Assembly: GCA_963920575.1 (NCBI GenBank)
Contig: OY986968.1
Span: 25,302,129-25,366,128, forward strand
DNA length: 64,000 nt
Origin: Narthecium ossifragum
Taxonomy: Eukaryota > Streptophyta > Magnoliopsida > Dioscoreales > Nartheciaceae
Direction: 5' to 3'
Part shown: in pieces, positions 23,355 to 33,668 of the stretch
How the letters are laid out: each line of letters begins with the position of its first letter
How positions within the stretch are numbered: the stretch's first letter is position 1
Made by a program: the position numbers and the translations under genes
The notes under the pieces: generated by a model
The model's database searches: none
What the model was told of the DNA's origin: nothing
Seen by the model: the letters and a program-made list of their open reading frames with translations, nothing else

Positions 23355-23960
23355 ATGGCGATCAACTTGAAGAAAGAGAAAGAGGTCGATGAGGTTCACC
23401 TCCCTCGGGTGTTTCCTCAATGGGTGGTCGATCTGGTGGAGAAGCATGGGGGCTCTGAGCTCCAGTTCTTGATGGAGAAGACCCTCACGAAGTCCGACGT
23501 GGTCCCGCAGCAGAATCGGCTGATCATCCCAAGAAGATACATGGAAGCCCACGTCCTGCCGATGCTCTCCGACGAAGAGAAGGCCGCTGCCAACGTTCTT
23601 GATGATGGCCCATGCATCAAGAAGATGGCCTCCAGCTGTGATGGTGATGGACCTGATGGTGAAAACGGAGACCGGAACGAGAGGGCGATGAAGCGGAGGA
23701 AGAAGGAGAAGGGGAGGGAGCACGACGGTCTCGGGGTGTGTATGTACGTCAGGAGCGGGTGGGCGTTTAGGGTGGCGCTGACGCGGTGGGACAGCAGCCC
23801 TAGCAGAGTCCTCAAGGGCGACGAGTGGCGGATGGTTCGTCTTTGGGGCGAACTCAAGGATGGAGATGCGGTGGAGATGTGGGGGTTCCGGCAGGGGCCC
23901 AACAGAGAGCTGAGCTTCGTGATTGCCAAGAAGAGCGTGCCGGAGGCTTGCATCGTATGA
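23355..23960 (+). CDS. B3 domain (DUF313-type) transcription-factor-like protein, copy 3
   Basis: A single-exon, 201-residue protein from ATG 23355; the upstream in-frame extension to 23316 starts with TTG and is not used. It has the same layout as copy 1: VFPQWVVDLVEKHGG and TLTKSDVVPQQNRLIIP in the first half, an acidic then basic linker ending MKRRKKEKGR, and MYVRSGWAFRVALTRWD, KGDEWRMVRLW, VEMWGFRQG and LSFVIAKKSVPE in the second. The two conserved halves build one B3-type DNA-binding fold in this family. Codon choice is GC-rich like the other copies. It is the closest relative of the broken copy at 29284, from which the protein differs at only a few sites. It is intact and probably expressed, on the evidence of frame and TATA box only. 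Confidence 0.86.
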   Translation: MAINLKKEKEVDEVHLPRVFPQWVVDLVEKHGGSELQFLMEKTLTKSDVVPQQNRLIIPRRYMEAHVLPMLSDEEKAAANVLDDGPCIKKMASSCDGDGPDGENGDRNERAMKRRKKEKGREHDGLGVCMYVRSGWAFRVALTRWDSSPSRVLKGDEWRMVRLWGELKDGDAVEMWGFRQGPNRELSFVIAKKSVPEACIV

Positions 23961-26483
23961 GTGCAGCTGCCATGCACGCATAGGGGTTACGGTTTAGTCA
24001 ATGTCTTGATTTATTTCTGGAAAGATGTCTTATATATATATATGTGTAGTTCTTTTTCTTGTTTATAGGGTTAGATACATTAATTCTTAGGTAGGTTAAT
24101 TTCATGGCTGTTGTCTGATCGAAGTCTTATTTATAGCGTTCTTGATGAACTTTTTCTGTTCTTTAAAGGACGATAGATAGCATGTTCAAAACGATAAATT
24201 ACGCATATATATTACACGTGATATTCTTGGAAATCTGTTTTTGTTTTCATTCCAGTTTACAGTTTCTTACCTTCTTTGGATCAGTTTCAAAACTTTTTCT
24301 GAATTTAACTAGAGTACTCCTTGACTGGGTTACCTAATTGGGTTTCTACAGAAGAAACATAGATGTGAATGATACATTTGTTGTTTACTAGACATGGATG
24401 GATGGATGGATGGATGGATGGATGGTTTCTAAACAACACCCTGGAGTACTCCTACGTATAAATAATGATGGCTAAGTTTCTGGTTTTTTAAGAATGATGG
24501 GTTTATGTTTCTCTTTTTTGCCGTGTTCGAGAAATCGATCGGTTGGAGAGTGAAAGATATGGACACGCAGTTGTCAAATTAACGTCGGACGGAGATAATT
24601 AGACCTCTTTTTGGCTACAATTAGACTTGTAATTTGTTTGATTAATATTGAGCATGCTACATGATGTACCATTGTCAAATTGTCTAAATATAGAACTGAT
24701 TTAAAACAGAAATTGAAATCTATTGAACATGTACAAGTGTACGTGACTCTGCTAAATCATATATATCAGATGCATTAACTCATGTTGACCACTTCAAAGC
24801 TGATGAGAAGGACATCTTTTTGTTTGAGCCAGAGAACAGTGAACAGTGATAAAAAGAATTTGCACGTATGTCACCTTGATGCATGCGCATGATTCATAAA
24901 CAATGTTTATGAGACACTGAGATGGTTTTAATTTTAACAACACCTTGACTATAGCCTATAGGTAGCTAAGTTACCTTTGGATGGGTTTCTAAACAAGAAA
25001 AAGAAACTCGAATATCGGAATTATTTGTTTTAGACATCAGACGCGGAATTATTTGTTTCTAACATATATGGATGGTTTCTAAATGATGGCCAAGTTTCTC
25101 TTTCTTAATGTGCTCTAAAGAAGAAACTCGGAATTAATTGTTTTAGACATTAGACATCAGACGCGGATGGTTTCTTTTTTTCGAGGGAACAGACGTGCAT
25201 GGATGGTTTCTATGAGCCCGAGCACCTTCTTATTGACTCAAGCTCCACCTCCACTACTGAGTTAGTACGACTGATTCTTCTAAGTTCTTGAGACAAGCAC
25301 ACAAGATTATGATAAAAAATTATAAGAATTACTGAATTAATCTATCACCAAATCTTTTTTTTTATTATTAGGTTGTGAAAAGTACCGTAACAAAATAGAA
25401 TATAAAAATTGCATGGTTGATCCATCATGACCAACTCTTAACCAACTCTCTTTATTCACACAGCTCATTAGTAGCTCGAGTTAGTGCATGGGGCCGGTAA
25501 AAATGATTGGTTTTGAGATCAAATCCTCAAATCTCTAAATTTGTTGAAAATGTAGAGTATTTGTCCCCTAAATCAGGGTAAAAAACTTAACTAAGCGAAA
25601 AAGAACCCACTTTCTCCTCGATACCGGAAGATAAAAATAAATAAAAGAGTCAAATATATACTTTTACTCTGGGAATGTAAATAGTCTAGAACGCTCGTTT
25701 AGCATGTGAGAGATACCCGCATCTTAATCACCATGGTCTCGATGGAGCTCTTTAACTTCACTTTGCAAGACACCAAAGAAAAACATAGAATATAAGTCTA
25801 ATGTCAAGTTGGAATCTAACACAAAAAAAAGAGAGAATAACTCTATATATATGAGAAATAGGACTCTCAAAAGAGTCAAAACTGCAATCATTCAGAATTT
25901 GAGTCAAATTTGAATAGATCTCTGTGAGAAAAACAGTGCATGCATGCCCACCGCCAAAGTTGTGTTTGGTCTACATGCAGTACTATCGGTGAGGAGACCC
26001 AATGTATTGCCAAAGTATATAACTCATCCACATGAAGATATAATCATCTTCGTCCCTTCCACGGTTGCTAGCTAGTCTAAATCGTTCAACTCGGAAATCC
26101 CCGATGTAGAGATGAGCTAAGCCGTCTCAGCACAATAGCTAATGTGGGGCAAACCAGATCAGTAAGCCATCTCAGCACATTGGAGGCGCCACATCGAGCG
26201 TGCAAGAATTAATGCACACCAACGTGGTGCACGTGCTTTCTATCATTTCTCTTTCCCTTCCCTGTATATAGACCTGGAGTCCGGTGAATGGGACATGGAG
26301 AGCTTTCCTCCTTCCATCCGGAGCTCCTTCAATGGATCCTGAGCTTTCATCCACACCGTGAGACAAAGGATCATGCCGTTAGAATGTTCTCCAGCAATGA
26401 TGTCATTTCTTTCACATCCTTTTATTCTAGCAGAGAGAGCCCGAAGTGGGCGGGAGAGGACCACTGTGTAGGATGGTAGAATT
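23961..26483. other. Intergenic region with simple repeats and duplicated blocks
   Basis: A GGAT tetranucleotide array lies at about 24394-24425 (eight units). ATGGATGGTTTCTA phrases recur at 24420, 25068 and 25200, and GAAACTCG...GGAATTATTTG repeats at 25000 and 25130, marking local tandem duplications. Bases 25215-25740 are the second copy of the 17000-17515 block, beginning with a LINE fragment (CTTATTGACTCAAGCTCC). No gene is seen; the frames at 26172-26479 overlap on both strands and lack domains. Confidence 0.55.
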
Positions 26484-27315
26484 CTTGGAAGATTTTAGCT
26501 AGCCCTAGAGTGAAGTTCTTCTTTTGGAAGCTTTTTCACGCTGCACGGGAGGATCCGGCCTACATCTTCTTCAGCTGTACCCTTGCACAAGATGTCTGGA
26601 GTCACATCGCTCAAGGCTGGTAGCTCCCTTCTTCCTTCTGGGATTGCTGGCTCCTCCTCTCAAAATCCGCCCGTGCCGCTGTAGAGGAAAAGAAGTCGAA
26701 GGTAGCATTTATGCTCTGGTGGTTCTGGAAGGAAGAAACGCCATGGTTTTCAATAATCAGATGCTCCTGTCTTCTCAGCTCTCGAGCGTCATCTTTCGAC
26801 AGGTTAGAGAGACTCTTCCCGTCCCAAACATCCTTCCTCCCGTCCTGCACACTCGATCGGTCCCAGTCCTTAGAACAGATGCAACCTTCTCTCTTGGTGT
26901 TGTTGGGCTGGCTGCAATTGTCTTTTCTTTTGGCATGGAAGCTTGGAGATGGAGCACCTGCCACACAACCTCTTCCGTTGTGGAAGGAGAGCTTTTAGCT
27001 ATTTTGGGTGGTTTATCGGAAGCTAAGTTGAAAGGGATCTTAGATCTGGTGGTTGAATCTAACTCTAAGCTAGCCGTCAACTTTATTTCTGACAGGACTG
27101 CAACGCCTCGGGACCTCCTTAGGATCCTTCATCCGATTTGGAGCCTGTCTTTCTCTTTTTCTCGTGTCTTGTTTGTTCTTATCCCCCGTGAGTTCAACGC
27201 GGAGGCAGATAGCCTCGCTGGCTCAACCCGGGATGGCCCCTTCACCCCCGCCCCCAGTTGTCATGTAATCCTCTCTTTCATCCCTAGCCATTCTGGCTTA
27301 GCTAATAAAAAAAGA
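26484..27315 (+). mobile_element. 5'-truncated LINE: zf-RVT and RNase H
   Basis: In shifting frames the sequence reads WKILASPRVKFFFWKLFHAA near 26490, then YIFFSCTLAQDVWSHI (the zf-RVT zinc-binding reverse-transcriptase-associated region), then WWFWKE. From about 26715 to 27250 a continuous frame reads EGRNAMVF, VPVLRTDATFSLGVVGLAAI, SSVVEGELLAILGGL, DLVVESNSKLAVNFI and VLIPREFNAEADSLAG, a full RNase H with its D, E, D and C-terminal acidic positions. It ends GGCTTAGCTAATAAAAAAAG, the LINE tail, immediately before B3 copy 4. At least one frameshift near 26720 disables it. Confidence 0.78.
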
Positions 27316-27363
27316 TGAATGAAAACCAACTCTTAGCGCGTGTAGCTGAAAGAAACCAAGAAG

Positions 27364-28114
27364 ATGGCTGACGAGGGCCACCTCCCTCCAGTGGCGCGCA
27401 CTGCTCCCAATTGGGTGATCGACCTGGTCGAGAAGAACGGGGGCACTGAGCTCCGGTTCTTGATGGAGAAGATCCTCACGGAGTCCGAGGTAAACTCGCA
27501 GTTGGCCATCCCAAGCAACCACATGGAAGCCCACGTCCTCGCGATGCTCTCCGACGACGAGAAGGCCGCGGCCAACGTTCTTGATGGTTGCAGTGATGAT
27601 GCCGAGGGGACGGACATGATGAAGAAGAAGAAGCAGGAGCGGAGGAGGCCCGGGAAGGGGAAGGGGATATAGAGAGCATCAGGGTCTCGAGGTGCGGATG
27701 TACGTGAGGAGCGGGTGGTGCTTTAGGGTGGCGCTCACGCGGTGGGACAGCGCCCCCACCATGTTCATGAAGTCGAGCGACGAGTGGCCGATGATCCGCA
27801 TTTGGGGCGAAGACAAGGATGGAGATTCGGTGGAGATGTGGAGGATCCGCCAGGGGGCCAATAGAGAGTTGTGCTTCGTGATTGCCAAGAAGACCATGCC
27901 CAATACTAGGGGTGTACAACGGGTTGGGTAACCCGTTTCGACCCAAAAAATTAACCCACCGGAACCTTAACGGACGGGTCATAAGGTAGTCGTAAACGAG
28001 TCGGGTCTGACCCGACCCGTTACAATAATACCGGGTCGGGTAATAGGTGTTTAAGTTTTTGCTTAACGGGTAACCCGTTTTACCTGTTTAGAATAAAGAC
28101 TATTTACAAATGAC

Positions 28115-28166
<52 letters not shown>

Positions 28167-28528
28167 CTATTTACAAATTACAAGTATATATATATATATA
28201 TTATTATATTATATATCTAATTAATTTTCAAGTTAATTGGAACTTGGAACTTATATTGGAAACTTGAACCGTAACCACTAAGTCACTAACCATTAACCAC
28301 TTACATTTAAAACTTTATATTTATTCATGTGATCCTAATAACAGGTTAATGGGTTACATGTACATGTTTACATGTTAACATGTTGACCCGTTAATCTGTT
28401 AACCTGTGGATAAATTAACAGGTTAACATGCGGGTCATAAGACCCTCAAAAATTAACGGGTCGGGCCCGACCCGACCCGTTAACCTGTTGACCCGACCCG
28501 TTGTACACCCCTACATAATACTGCATGA
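27364..28528 (+). pseudogene. B3 (DUF313-type) pseudogene, copy 4, frameshifted and hit by a hAT
   Basis: ATG 27364 opens a normal start (PPVARTAPNWVIDLVEKNGG, then LRFLMEKILTESEV). Compared with intact copies, about 4 extra nucleotides (ATATAG in place of AG) near 27667 create a stop at 27670-27672. The second half continues in another frame from 27678 (HQGLEVRMYVRSGWCFRVAL to LCFVIAKKTMPNT). A hAT element sits in the last codons at 27907-28513; after it the old C-terminus and TGA resume at 28522-28528. Two independent lesions make it non-functional for the full protein. Confidence 0.82.
27907..28513. mobile_element. Non-autonomous hAT element in B3 copy 4
   Basis: The ends are TAGGGGTGTACAACGGGT and ACCCGTTGTACACCCCTA, a perfect 18-bp inverted repeat. 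The flanks CCCAATAC (27899-27906) and CATAATAC (28514-28521) are an 8-bp duplication with two changes. The 8-bp duplication and TAGGGG end fit the hAT superfamily. The 607-bp interior has subterminal GGGTCGGG and ACCCGACCC repeats and AT dinucleotide runs at about 28128-28165 and 28185-28200, with no transposase. Excising it with one duplication copy rebuilds the B3 reading frame end. Confidence 0.85.
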
Positions 28529-28930
28529 GGATCGAGTTGATGCCTCGAATTACTGCATGCATGGAGCTTATTACGGTTTTCAATATTTTCTCTATGTGTT
28601 TTTTTTAATTTTGGGAAATTGAAGGGGGTAAGATTTGAACCAAGACCTCTGCTCTGATACCATGTAAGATATTCTAACCACTCAACTAAAAAGTTTAAAC
28701 CTTTAGGAAATGAAGAATTAATATATATATATAGTCTAACAGTAGTTGACGGTATTGATGACATATATGCGGCACTTGTTCTTCTGATGCACCTTCTCAA
28801 AATTGAAATAAGCTCGACTCAAAAAATAATCAAGCCGAGCTTGATGCACATCCCAATCCTAAAGTTGTCGGATTCCAACCAACCGTCTCGGATCCGAGTT
28901 CCGAGGGTATATTGAATATATAAAGCAGGG
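28529..28930. other. Intergenic between B3 copies 4 and 5
   Basis: It includes an AT-repeat near 28720 and the candidate TATA box GAATATATAAAGC (28914-28926) of copy 5. The phrase CTCTGATACCATGTAAGA near 28653 is common in plant repeats. No gene is seen. Confidence 0.45.
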
Positions 28931-28949
28931 CAGCCAGGTCCCCGGAGAT

Positions 28950-29230
28950 GATGTGAGGGGTTAAACCCTTCTCTCTTGTTTGGTAAGACAAGAATAAGAT
29001 GGGAGAAGATTTAATCAAATATTTAAACTTTTTTATTTTTTAATCCAATGGATCTTATCTGGATTACATATCCCACCTCCCCCGTGAGATTATTTTATCC
29101 CATGCATATGGGATATGGAGTACCAATAGAATAATTTATCACACGTCTAAAATCACATCAAACGTGAAAAAAAATGAGGTCCACGGGATTACTAATGGAA
29201 TCCCATCTCTGATACCACAAAACAAACAAG
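28950..29230. mobile_element. Candidate MITE between promoter and start of B3 copy 5
   Basis: Aligned with copy 3, where TATA box and ATG are about 85 bp apart, copy 5 has about 280 extra bases here. The extra stretch has loosely complementary ends (CTTGTTTGGTAA near 28975 and ACAAACAAG near 29223) and a TATCCCATGCATATGGGATA palindrome near 29096. The termini and target duplication are unclear, so the class is open. Confidence 0.4.
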
Positions 29231-29285
29231 TCCATGTTATTCTTGCATCACTCGATCTCTTCAGTTCTTTCTAAGAGAGAATATC

Positions 29286-29904
29286 ATGATCAAAAAGATG
29301 GCGATCAACTTAAAGAAAGAGAAAAGGTCGATGAGGTTCACCTCCCTTGGGTGTTTTCTCAATGGGTGATCGATCGGGTGGAGAAGCATGGGGGCTCTGA
29401 GGCTCTGAGCTCCAGCTCTTGATGGAGAACACCCTCAAGAAGTCCGACGTGGTCCCGCAGCAGAATCGGCTGATCATCCCAAGAAGATACATGGAAGCCC
29501 ACGTCCTGCCGATGCTCTCCGACGAAGAGAAGGCCGCTGCCAACGTTCTTGATGATGGCCCATGCATCAAGAAGATGGCCTCCAGCTGTGATGGTGATGG
29601 ACCTGATGGTGAAGACGGAGACCGGAACGAGAGGGCGATGAAGCGGAGGAAGAAGGAGAAGGGGAGGGAGCACGACGGTCTCGGGGTGTGTATGTACGTC
29701 AGGAGCGGGTGGGCGTTTAGGGTGGCGCTGACGCGGTGGGACAGCAGCCCTAGCAGAGTCCTCAAGGGCGACGAGTGGCGGATGGTTCGTCTTTGGGGCG
29801 AACTCAAGGATGGAGATCCGGTGGAGATGTGGGGGTTCCGGCAGGGGCCCAACAGAGAGCTGAGCTTCGTGATTGCCAAGAAGAGCGTGCCGGAGACTAC
29901 ATGA
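29286..29904 (+). pseudogene. B3 (DUF313-type) pseudogene, copy 5, near-identical to copy 3
   Basis: From about 29300 the sequence follows copy 3 almost base for base. Two lesions break the 5' half: one G is lost in GAGAAAGAGGTC (near 29326), and the octamer GCTCTGAG is duplicated near 29395-29405. The original start near 29299 therefore runs out of frame. An ATG at 29422 reopens the family frame and would yield 160 residues from MENTLKKSDVV to VPETT, lacking the first 40 residues. The rest matches copy 3 apart from a few substitutions. It could only make an N-terminally shortened protein. Confidence 0.82.
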
Positions 29905-30477
29905 GGATCCATGGATGAGTGCTGCCATGCATGCATGCATAGGGCTTAGGGTTTAGTTAATTTCTCGATTTATTTCTTGAAAGATGTCTTGTATATACAC
30001 GTCTAGTCAGATCTTGTTCTCGTTTATAGGGCTGATACATTAAATCTATCTAGGGTAGGTTTCATAGTTGTCTGATGTTTTGTGTTAATTATCTGGGGTG
30101 TCTGTAAGGATTGTTGATGAACGTACGTACTTGTTGATTATTTCTTGAAAGAAATAAATGTCTAGTTTGTTCCTGTTTGTAAGTGTTGCATTGATACATT
30201 CTTGGATAGGTTTCTCAGGTTTGGTCTGAATTCTGAGCTGTAATTTCTATCTGCAAGGTTCCATGAATGAGGGATGCCATGCATGCATGCATAGGGTTTA
30301 GGGTTTTATTTCTTGAAAGATGTCTACTTCTTGTTCGTGTTTAATTTGTTGAAGCGCCACTTGAGTTTGGGTTAGAAAGTACATTAGCGTCTCAGTGATT
30401 TCAAAGCTCAGTGTTCTGGTGATCTGCTAGATGTTAGCAAATCCGTGGTCTCTTTGGATGACTTATTAGTTTCATGG
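29905..30477. other. 3' flank of B3 copy 5 with a local duplication
   Basis: The phrase TGCCATGCATGCATGCATAGGG occurs (in parts) near 29921 and again near 30274, and TTTCTTGAAAGA(T/A) recurs at 29972, 30149 and 30308, so the 3' UTR region has been duplicated in tandem twice. No gene is seen. Confidence 0.55.
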
Positions 30478-31915
30478 TAAATAATCCATTAGTACCGTGT
30501 AATTTCAAAAAAAACTTTTACGTAGTCTCTCACATTAAAAAATAGCACACTGAGTCCCATGCATGATTTCAAAATCGGGTTTTATTTGGGCTTCCAGCCC
30601 ATACACAGTCATGAATCTGACGGCAAACAGGGGCACGTGTCCCATATCCATTGGGTCATGACACCCTAACAGGCGGAAGCGGCGATCCAATCGCGGATGA
30701 TGAAGCGCCGCTGGGTGTGTCGACCTCATCTTTCGTGGTTATGGAGTTTGATCGGCGCCTGCGATAGATCACGAGGGCAAGGAATAGGATCGAGGAATAG
30801 GATCACGGGGATGGAGACGAGCGGCGGATCCGGCGACAATCTTGATGGATCTGGAGGATTTTTGGGAGGTGGGGGGTGATGGGGATTGCTAAGGATTTGG
30901 GGGTGGGGGAGGTGAAGGGATTAGATCCCTGGTACCCATTCTCGAGGATTTGGAGCATTCATAGGGCGTATGAGCAAAATCGAGCGACGCGAGAGGGGTA
31001 AGCGGAGCAGATGGCGATGGTGGCAGCCATGCCGTAGGGGACGAAGAGGGAGGGGGATACGAGGCAGCGACAGAGGAGGTCGAAGGAGATGGTGGAGGAA
31101 CATGCGTTAGCGGTGGCTTGGGGGAGAAAGGCAGTGTCGATGGCGTTGGCGTGGTGAGAGGCGGCATAATGTACACCGCGAACACGTACCAACAGTAGCT
31201 TGTGGTGGAGGAGGTGGCGATTCCGGCAGCGTTGGTGAAACATGCTTGGGGGATCATGCGTGTCGTGTTGTCGAGGTTGTACGGTCACGACGCATTGCCG
31301 GACTCGCCGTGGACATGGAGTAGGGGTATAAAGAGGATGAGTAGTGATTGGTGCACATTGCACCAACACTGTCTGTCGGATTGAATCGGGATGTGTGCCC
31401 GATTCAATCCAACGGTGATGATTTATGCACATGGTGCACAAATCATTTCTCAAAGAGAATACACTGGCGCACGTGACCCTATTTGCCATCATATTCATGA
31501 TGACATATGGGCAGGAGGCTCACATAAAACTCATTTTTAAAATCAATGGACTCAATACTCATTTTTAAAATCAATGGACTCCATGTGGCCGTTTTTAAAT
31601 ATGCGAGATTATATAAAAGTTTTTTTTGAAACTACACTGTACTGATTGATTATTTATCCTTAGTTTCAACAATTATTCTTCCCAAACCAGAGTCTAGTTC
31701 TTGGTTTAAAAACGCCTTTCGATCGGCTACAGGTGCTGACGGGTGGTAATGGGGTGGGTATGGGTCACATGATCATGTTTGCCGTTAGATTCATGATGAC
31801 GTTTGGACTGAGGATCACATAAAATTTAATTTTTAAATTAAAGGACTCAATGTGTGTGAGAGACTATATAAAAGTTTTTTTGAAACCATACCGTACTAAT
31901 CCATTATATACCCGC
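30478..31915. mobile_element. Inverted-repeat element with GC-rich interior
   Basis: The left arm, about 30478-30680 (TAATTTCAAAAAAAACTTTT, CACTGAGTCC, GTGTCCCATATCCA), is inverted at 31735-31915 and a second, more diverged copy lies at 31440-31675. The interior, 30690-31320, is GC-rich. Its frames, on minus 30889-31257 and plus 31202-31384, overlap and match no family I recognise; it may be a captured gene fragment. No target duplication could be fixed, so it is only provisionally a MULE-like foldback element. Confidence 0.5.
31348..31446. repeat. Triple-hairpin module, copy A
   Basis: Three hairpins stand in a row. 31348-31366: 8-bp stem TTGGTGCA, 3-nt loop. 31378-31410: 13-bp stem GGATTGAATCGGG, loop ATGTGTG. 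31418-31446: 13-bp stem with one wobble pair, loop ATG. The central hairpin is identical to that of copy B at 49878-50004, while the outer hairpins differ in sequence. Confidence 0.75.
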
Positions 31916-32177
31916 ATAAAGTATACCAGGCCGCGTGCATCTGATCTTAGCTCATCTGATTCACTAAATAGTCGTAATTTTCAACCAAAATAAATTTAAA
32001 CTAATTAGGATTTTTAGAAATACTATAACCTCATGCCAACGCAATGACTCAGCCGATTGCAACTATATTTTTATTCACGAGGATTTCACCTCCCCCGCCA
32101 CCCCCCATCGTTAGGCCATGGCATAGTCATGGTAAGTTCTGAATCAAATATATATACACCAGACGTCTCCATCTCAG

Positions 32178-32186
32178 CTATATAAC
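32178..32186 (+). promoter_or_regulatory. Candidate TATA box of the nsLTP gene
   Basis: CTATATAAC lies about 60 bp upstream of ATG 32244, matching the usual promoter layout for a short-leader plant gene. Confidence 0.55.
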
Positions 32187-32243
32187 AGCTCACTAGTAGC
32201 TTAGTCTTGGTGTCTCGACTTCTTACTCGCTCTGCCTCTCGTC

Positions 32244-32597
32244 ATGGCCCAGCTTGTTTCGCTGATGATGTCGGTCGCCGCGGCCGTTGCACTAGCTTAT
32301 TGGTCCATGGCAGCTGCCGCGCCACCGTGCGGCACCATCACGCAGATGATTACTCCATGCATGGGGTACCTCTCCGACCGGGCGCCCTCGCCGTATGGCC
32401 CGTGCTGCAATGGCGTCGTGGCACTGAACCGGGAGGCGCCCACCCGAGGCGACCGTGTGGCCATCTGCAACTGCCTGAGAAGCATCGCTCCGCGCTTCCC
32501 CTACGTCGACAATTCTCGCGCCGGCGCTCTCCCTCGTCTCTGTGGGGTTCAAATCAACGTCACCATCAGCCCCTTCATCGATTGCAACACGTTATAA
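32244..32597 (+). CDS. Type 1 non-specific lipid-transfer protein
   Basis: A 117-residue protein with an N-terminal signal peptide (about residues 1-26, Ala-rich, hydrophobic) and a mature part of about 91 residues. Eight cysteines lie at 29, 39, 54, 55, 75, 77, 100 and 114, spaced C-X9-C-X14-CC-X19-CXC-X22-C-X13-C, the type 1 nsLTP pattern. These secreted proteins form a four-helix tunnel that binds fatty acids and acyl lipids in the cell wall, in cutin/wax deposition or defence. Two positions fit lipid-binding loops: DRVAICNCL and the C-terminal ISP motif. Many type 1 genes have an intron just before the stop. Here a weak donor (GT at 32591) and good acceptor (CTCTTTGCAG to 32681) could splice to a longer tail, but the unspliced stop at 32595-32597 gives the usual length, so I prefer it. 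Confidence 0.88.
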   Translation: MAQLVSLMMSVAAAVALAYWSMAAAAPPCGTITQMITPCMGYLSDRAPSPYGPCCNGVVALNREAPTRGDRVAICNCLRSIAPRFPYVDNSRAGALPRLCGVQINVTISPFIDCNTL

Positions 32598-33135
32598 CCT
32601 CAAAATTCATACCTTAATAAACTGTTTCAATATATATATATCTATATATATATCTACGTATTAATTTGTTTCTCTTTGCAGGATCCCGCTAACAATATAT
32701 GAAGATATATGGCAATTAAAGATAATTAAGTGCGCCTTATGTCTTAGCTAGGGTGATGTAATCGCCATATGAATAAGACGTATTAGTACTGTGGTCATTT
32801 AGATCAATGTGGTCCATCATTAGGATCTAATTTTCAGTGAAAAGTTTTTTCTTAATTAGGTTGGTCAACTATGAGTTCCATTCATCTTTATTGCCTACTG
32901 CATGGATATATAGCAATGTCAAATGCATGCTTAAATTTTAACCTTTGCGGCCTACTTCGTTGTTGTATAAGCTATGCAATGGATAGTTATGAATAATTAT
33001 TCATACTATACAATGTTTCGTAAACTAAACAGTTGTCATTCTGATGCAAAGAATATATTAATTGATTGGTAGAAATTTCATAGCCGTTTGGCTGCCGAAA
33101 GATGGAATCTTGGTTCCCTCCATGCTTAACCATCT

Positions 33136-33192
<57 letters not shown>

Positions 33193-33668
33193 TTAGTTAG
33201 GTAGTTTGCTCCTAGATCTGATTGGTAGAAATTTCATAGCCGTTTGGCTGCCGAAAGATGGAATCTTGGTTCCCTCCATGCTTAACCATCTAACATATAC
33301 TTAGTCAGGTAGTTTGCTCCTAGAGCTGAAGCCCTGCGAATTTTCCTTTTTATCTATATACTTAGTTAGGTAGTTTTTTTTCTATAACTAGCCATTTTTT
33401 GGCTGACTTATTTAAAATAATATGAGTTAGACTAGACACCACTTGAGTATTTTTTGGTAAAATAATACCCAACTTTTTGACCATAGGTTTGATGGTCATA
33501 TGAGATTAAACCAGGTTTCATTAAACCAACTAATTTTGGAATTCAAAACTTAAAATAGATAAAGGCATTAAAAATAAATTATATATTAACCATGCATCCT
33601 TCGTAGGCCTTTCATGAACGCACGAGGTGCTGCTGATGCCCCACCTAGGTTGGGTGGTTGTGAGATAA
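32598..33668. repeat. 3' flank of nsLTP with a direct duplication and AT repeat
   Basis: A unit of about 80 bp (ATTGGTAGAAATTTCATAGC... to CTTAACCATCTAACATATA) occurs at 33065-33145 and again at 33221-33299, period 156. Between them is an AT dinucleotide run of about 49 bp at 33140-33188. The related phrase ACTTAGTTAGGTAGTTT occurs a third time near 33359. No gene is seen. Confidence 0.7.

Noticed and set aside
23340..23981. 213- and 186-residue minus-strand frames opposite B3 copy 3
   Set aside because: Equivalent shadows occur opposite copies 1, 4 and 5; the plus-strand protein has the conserved blocks.
32207..32617. 136-residue frame overlapping the nsLTP
   Set aside because: It lacks the eight-cysteine pattern and signal peptide seen in the 117-residue frame.
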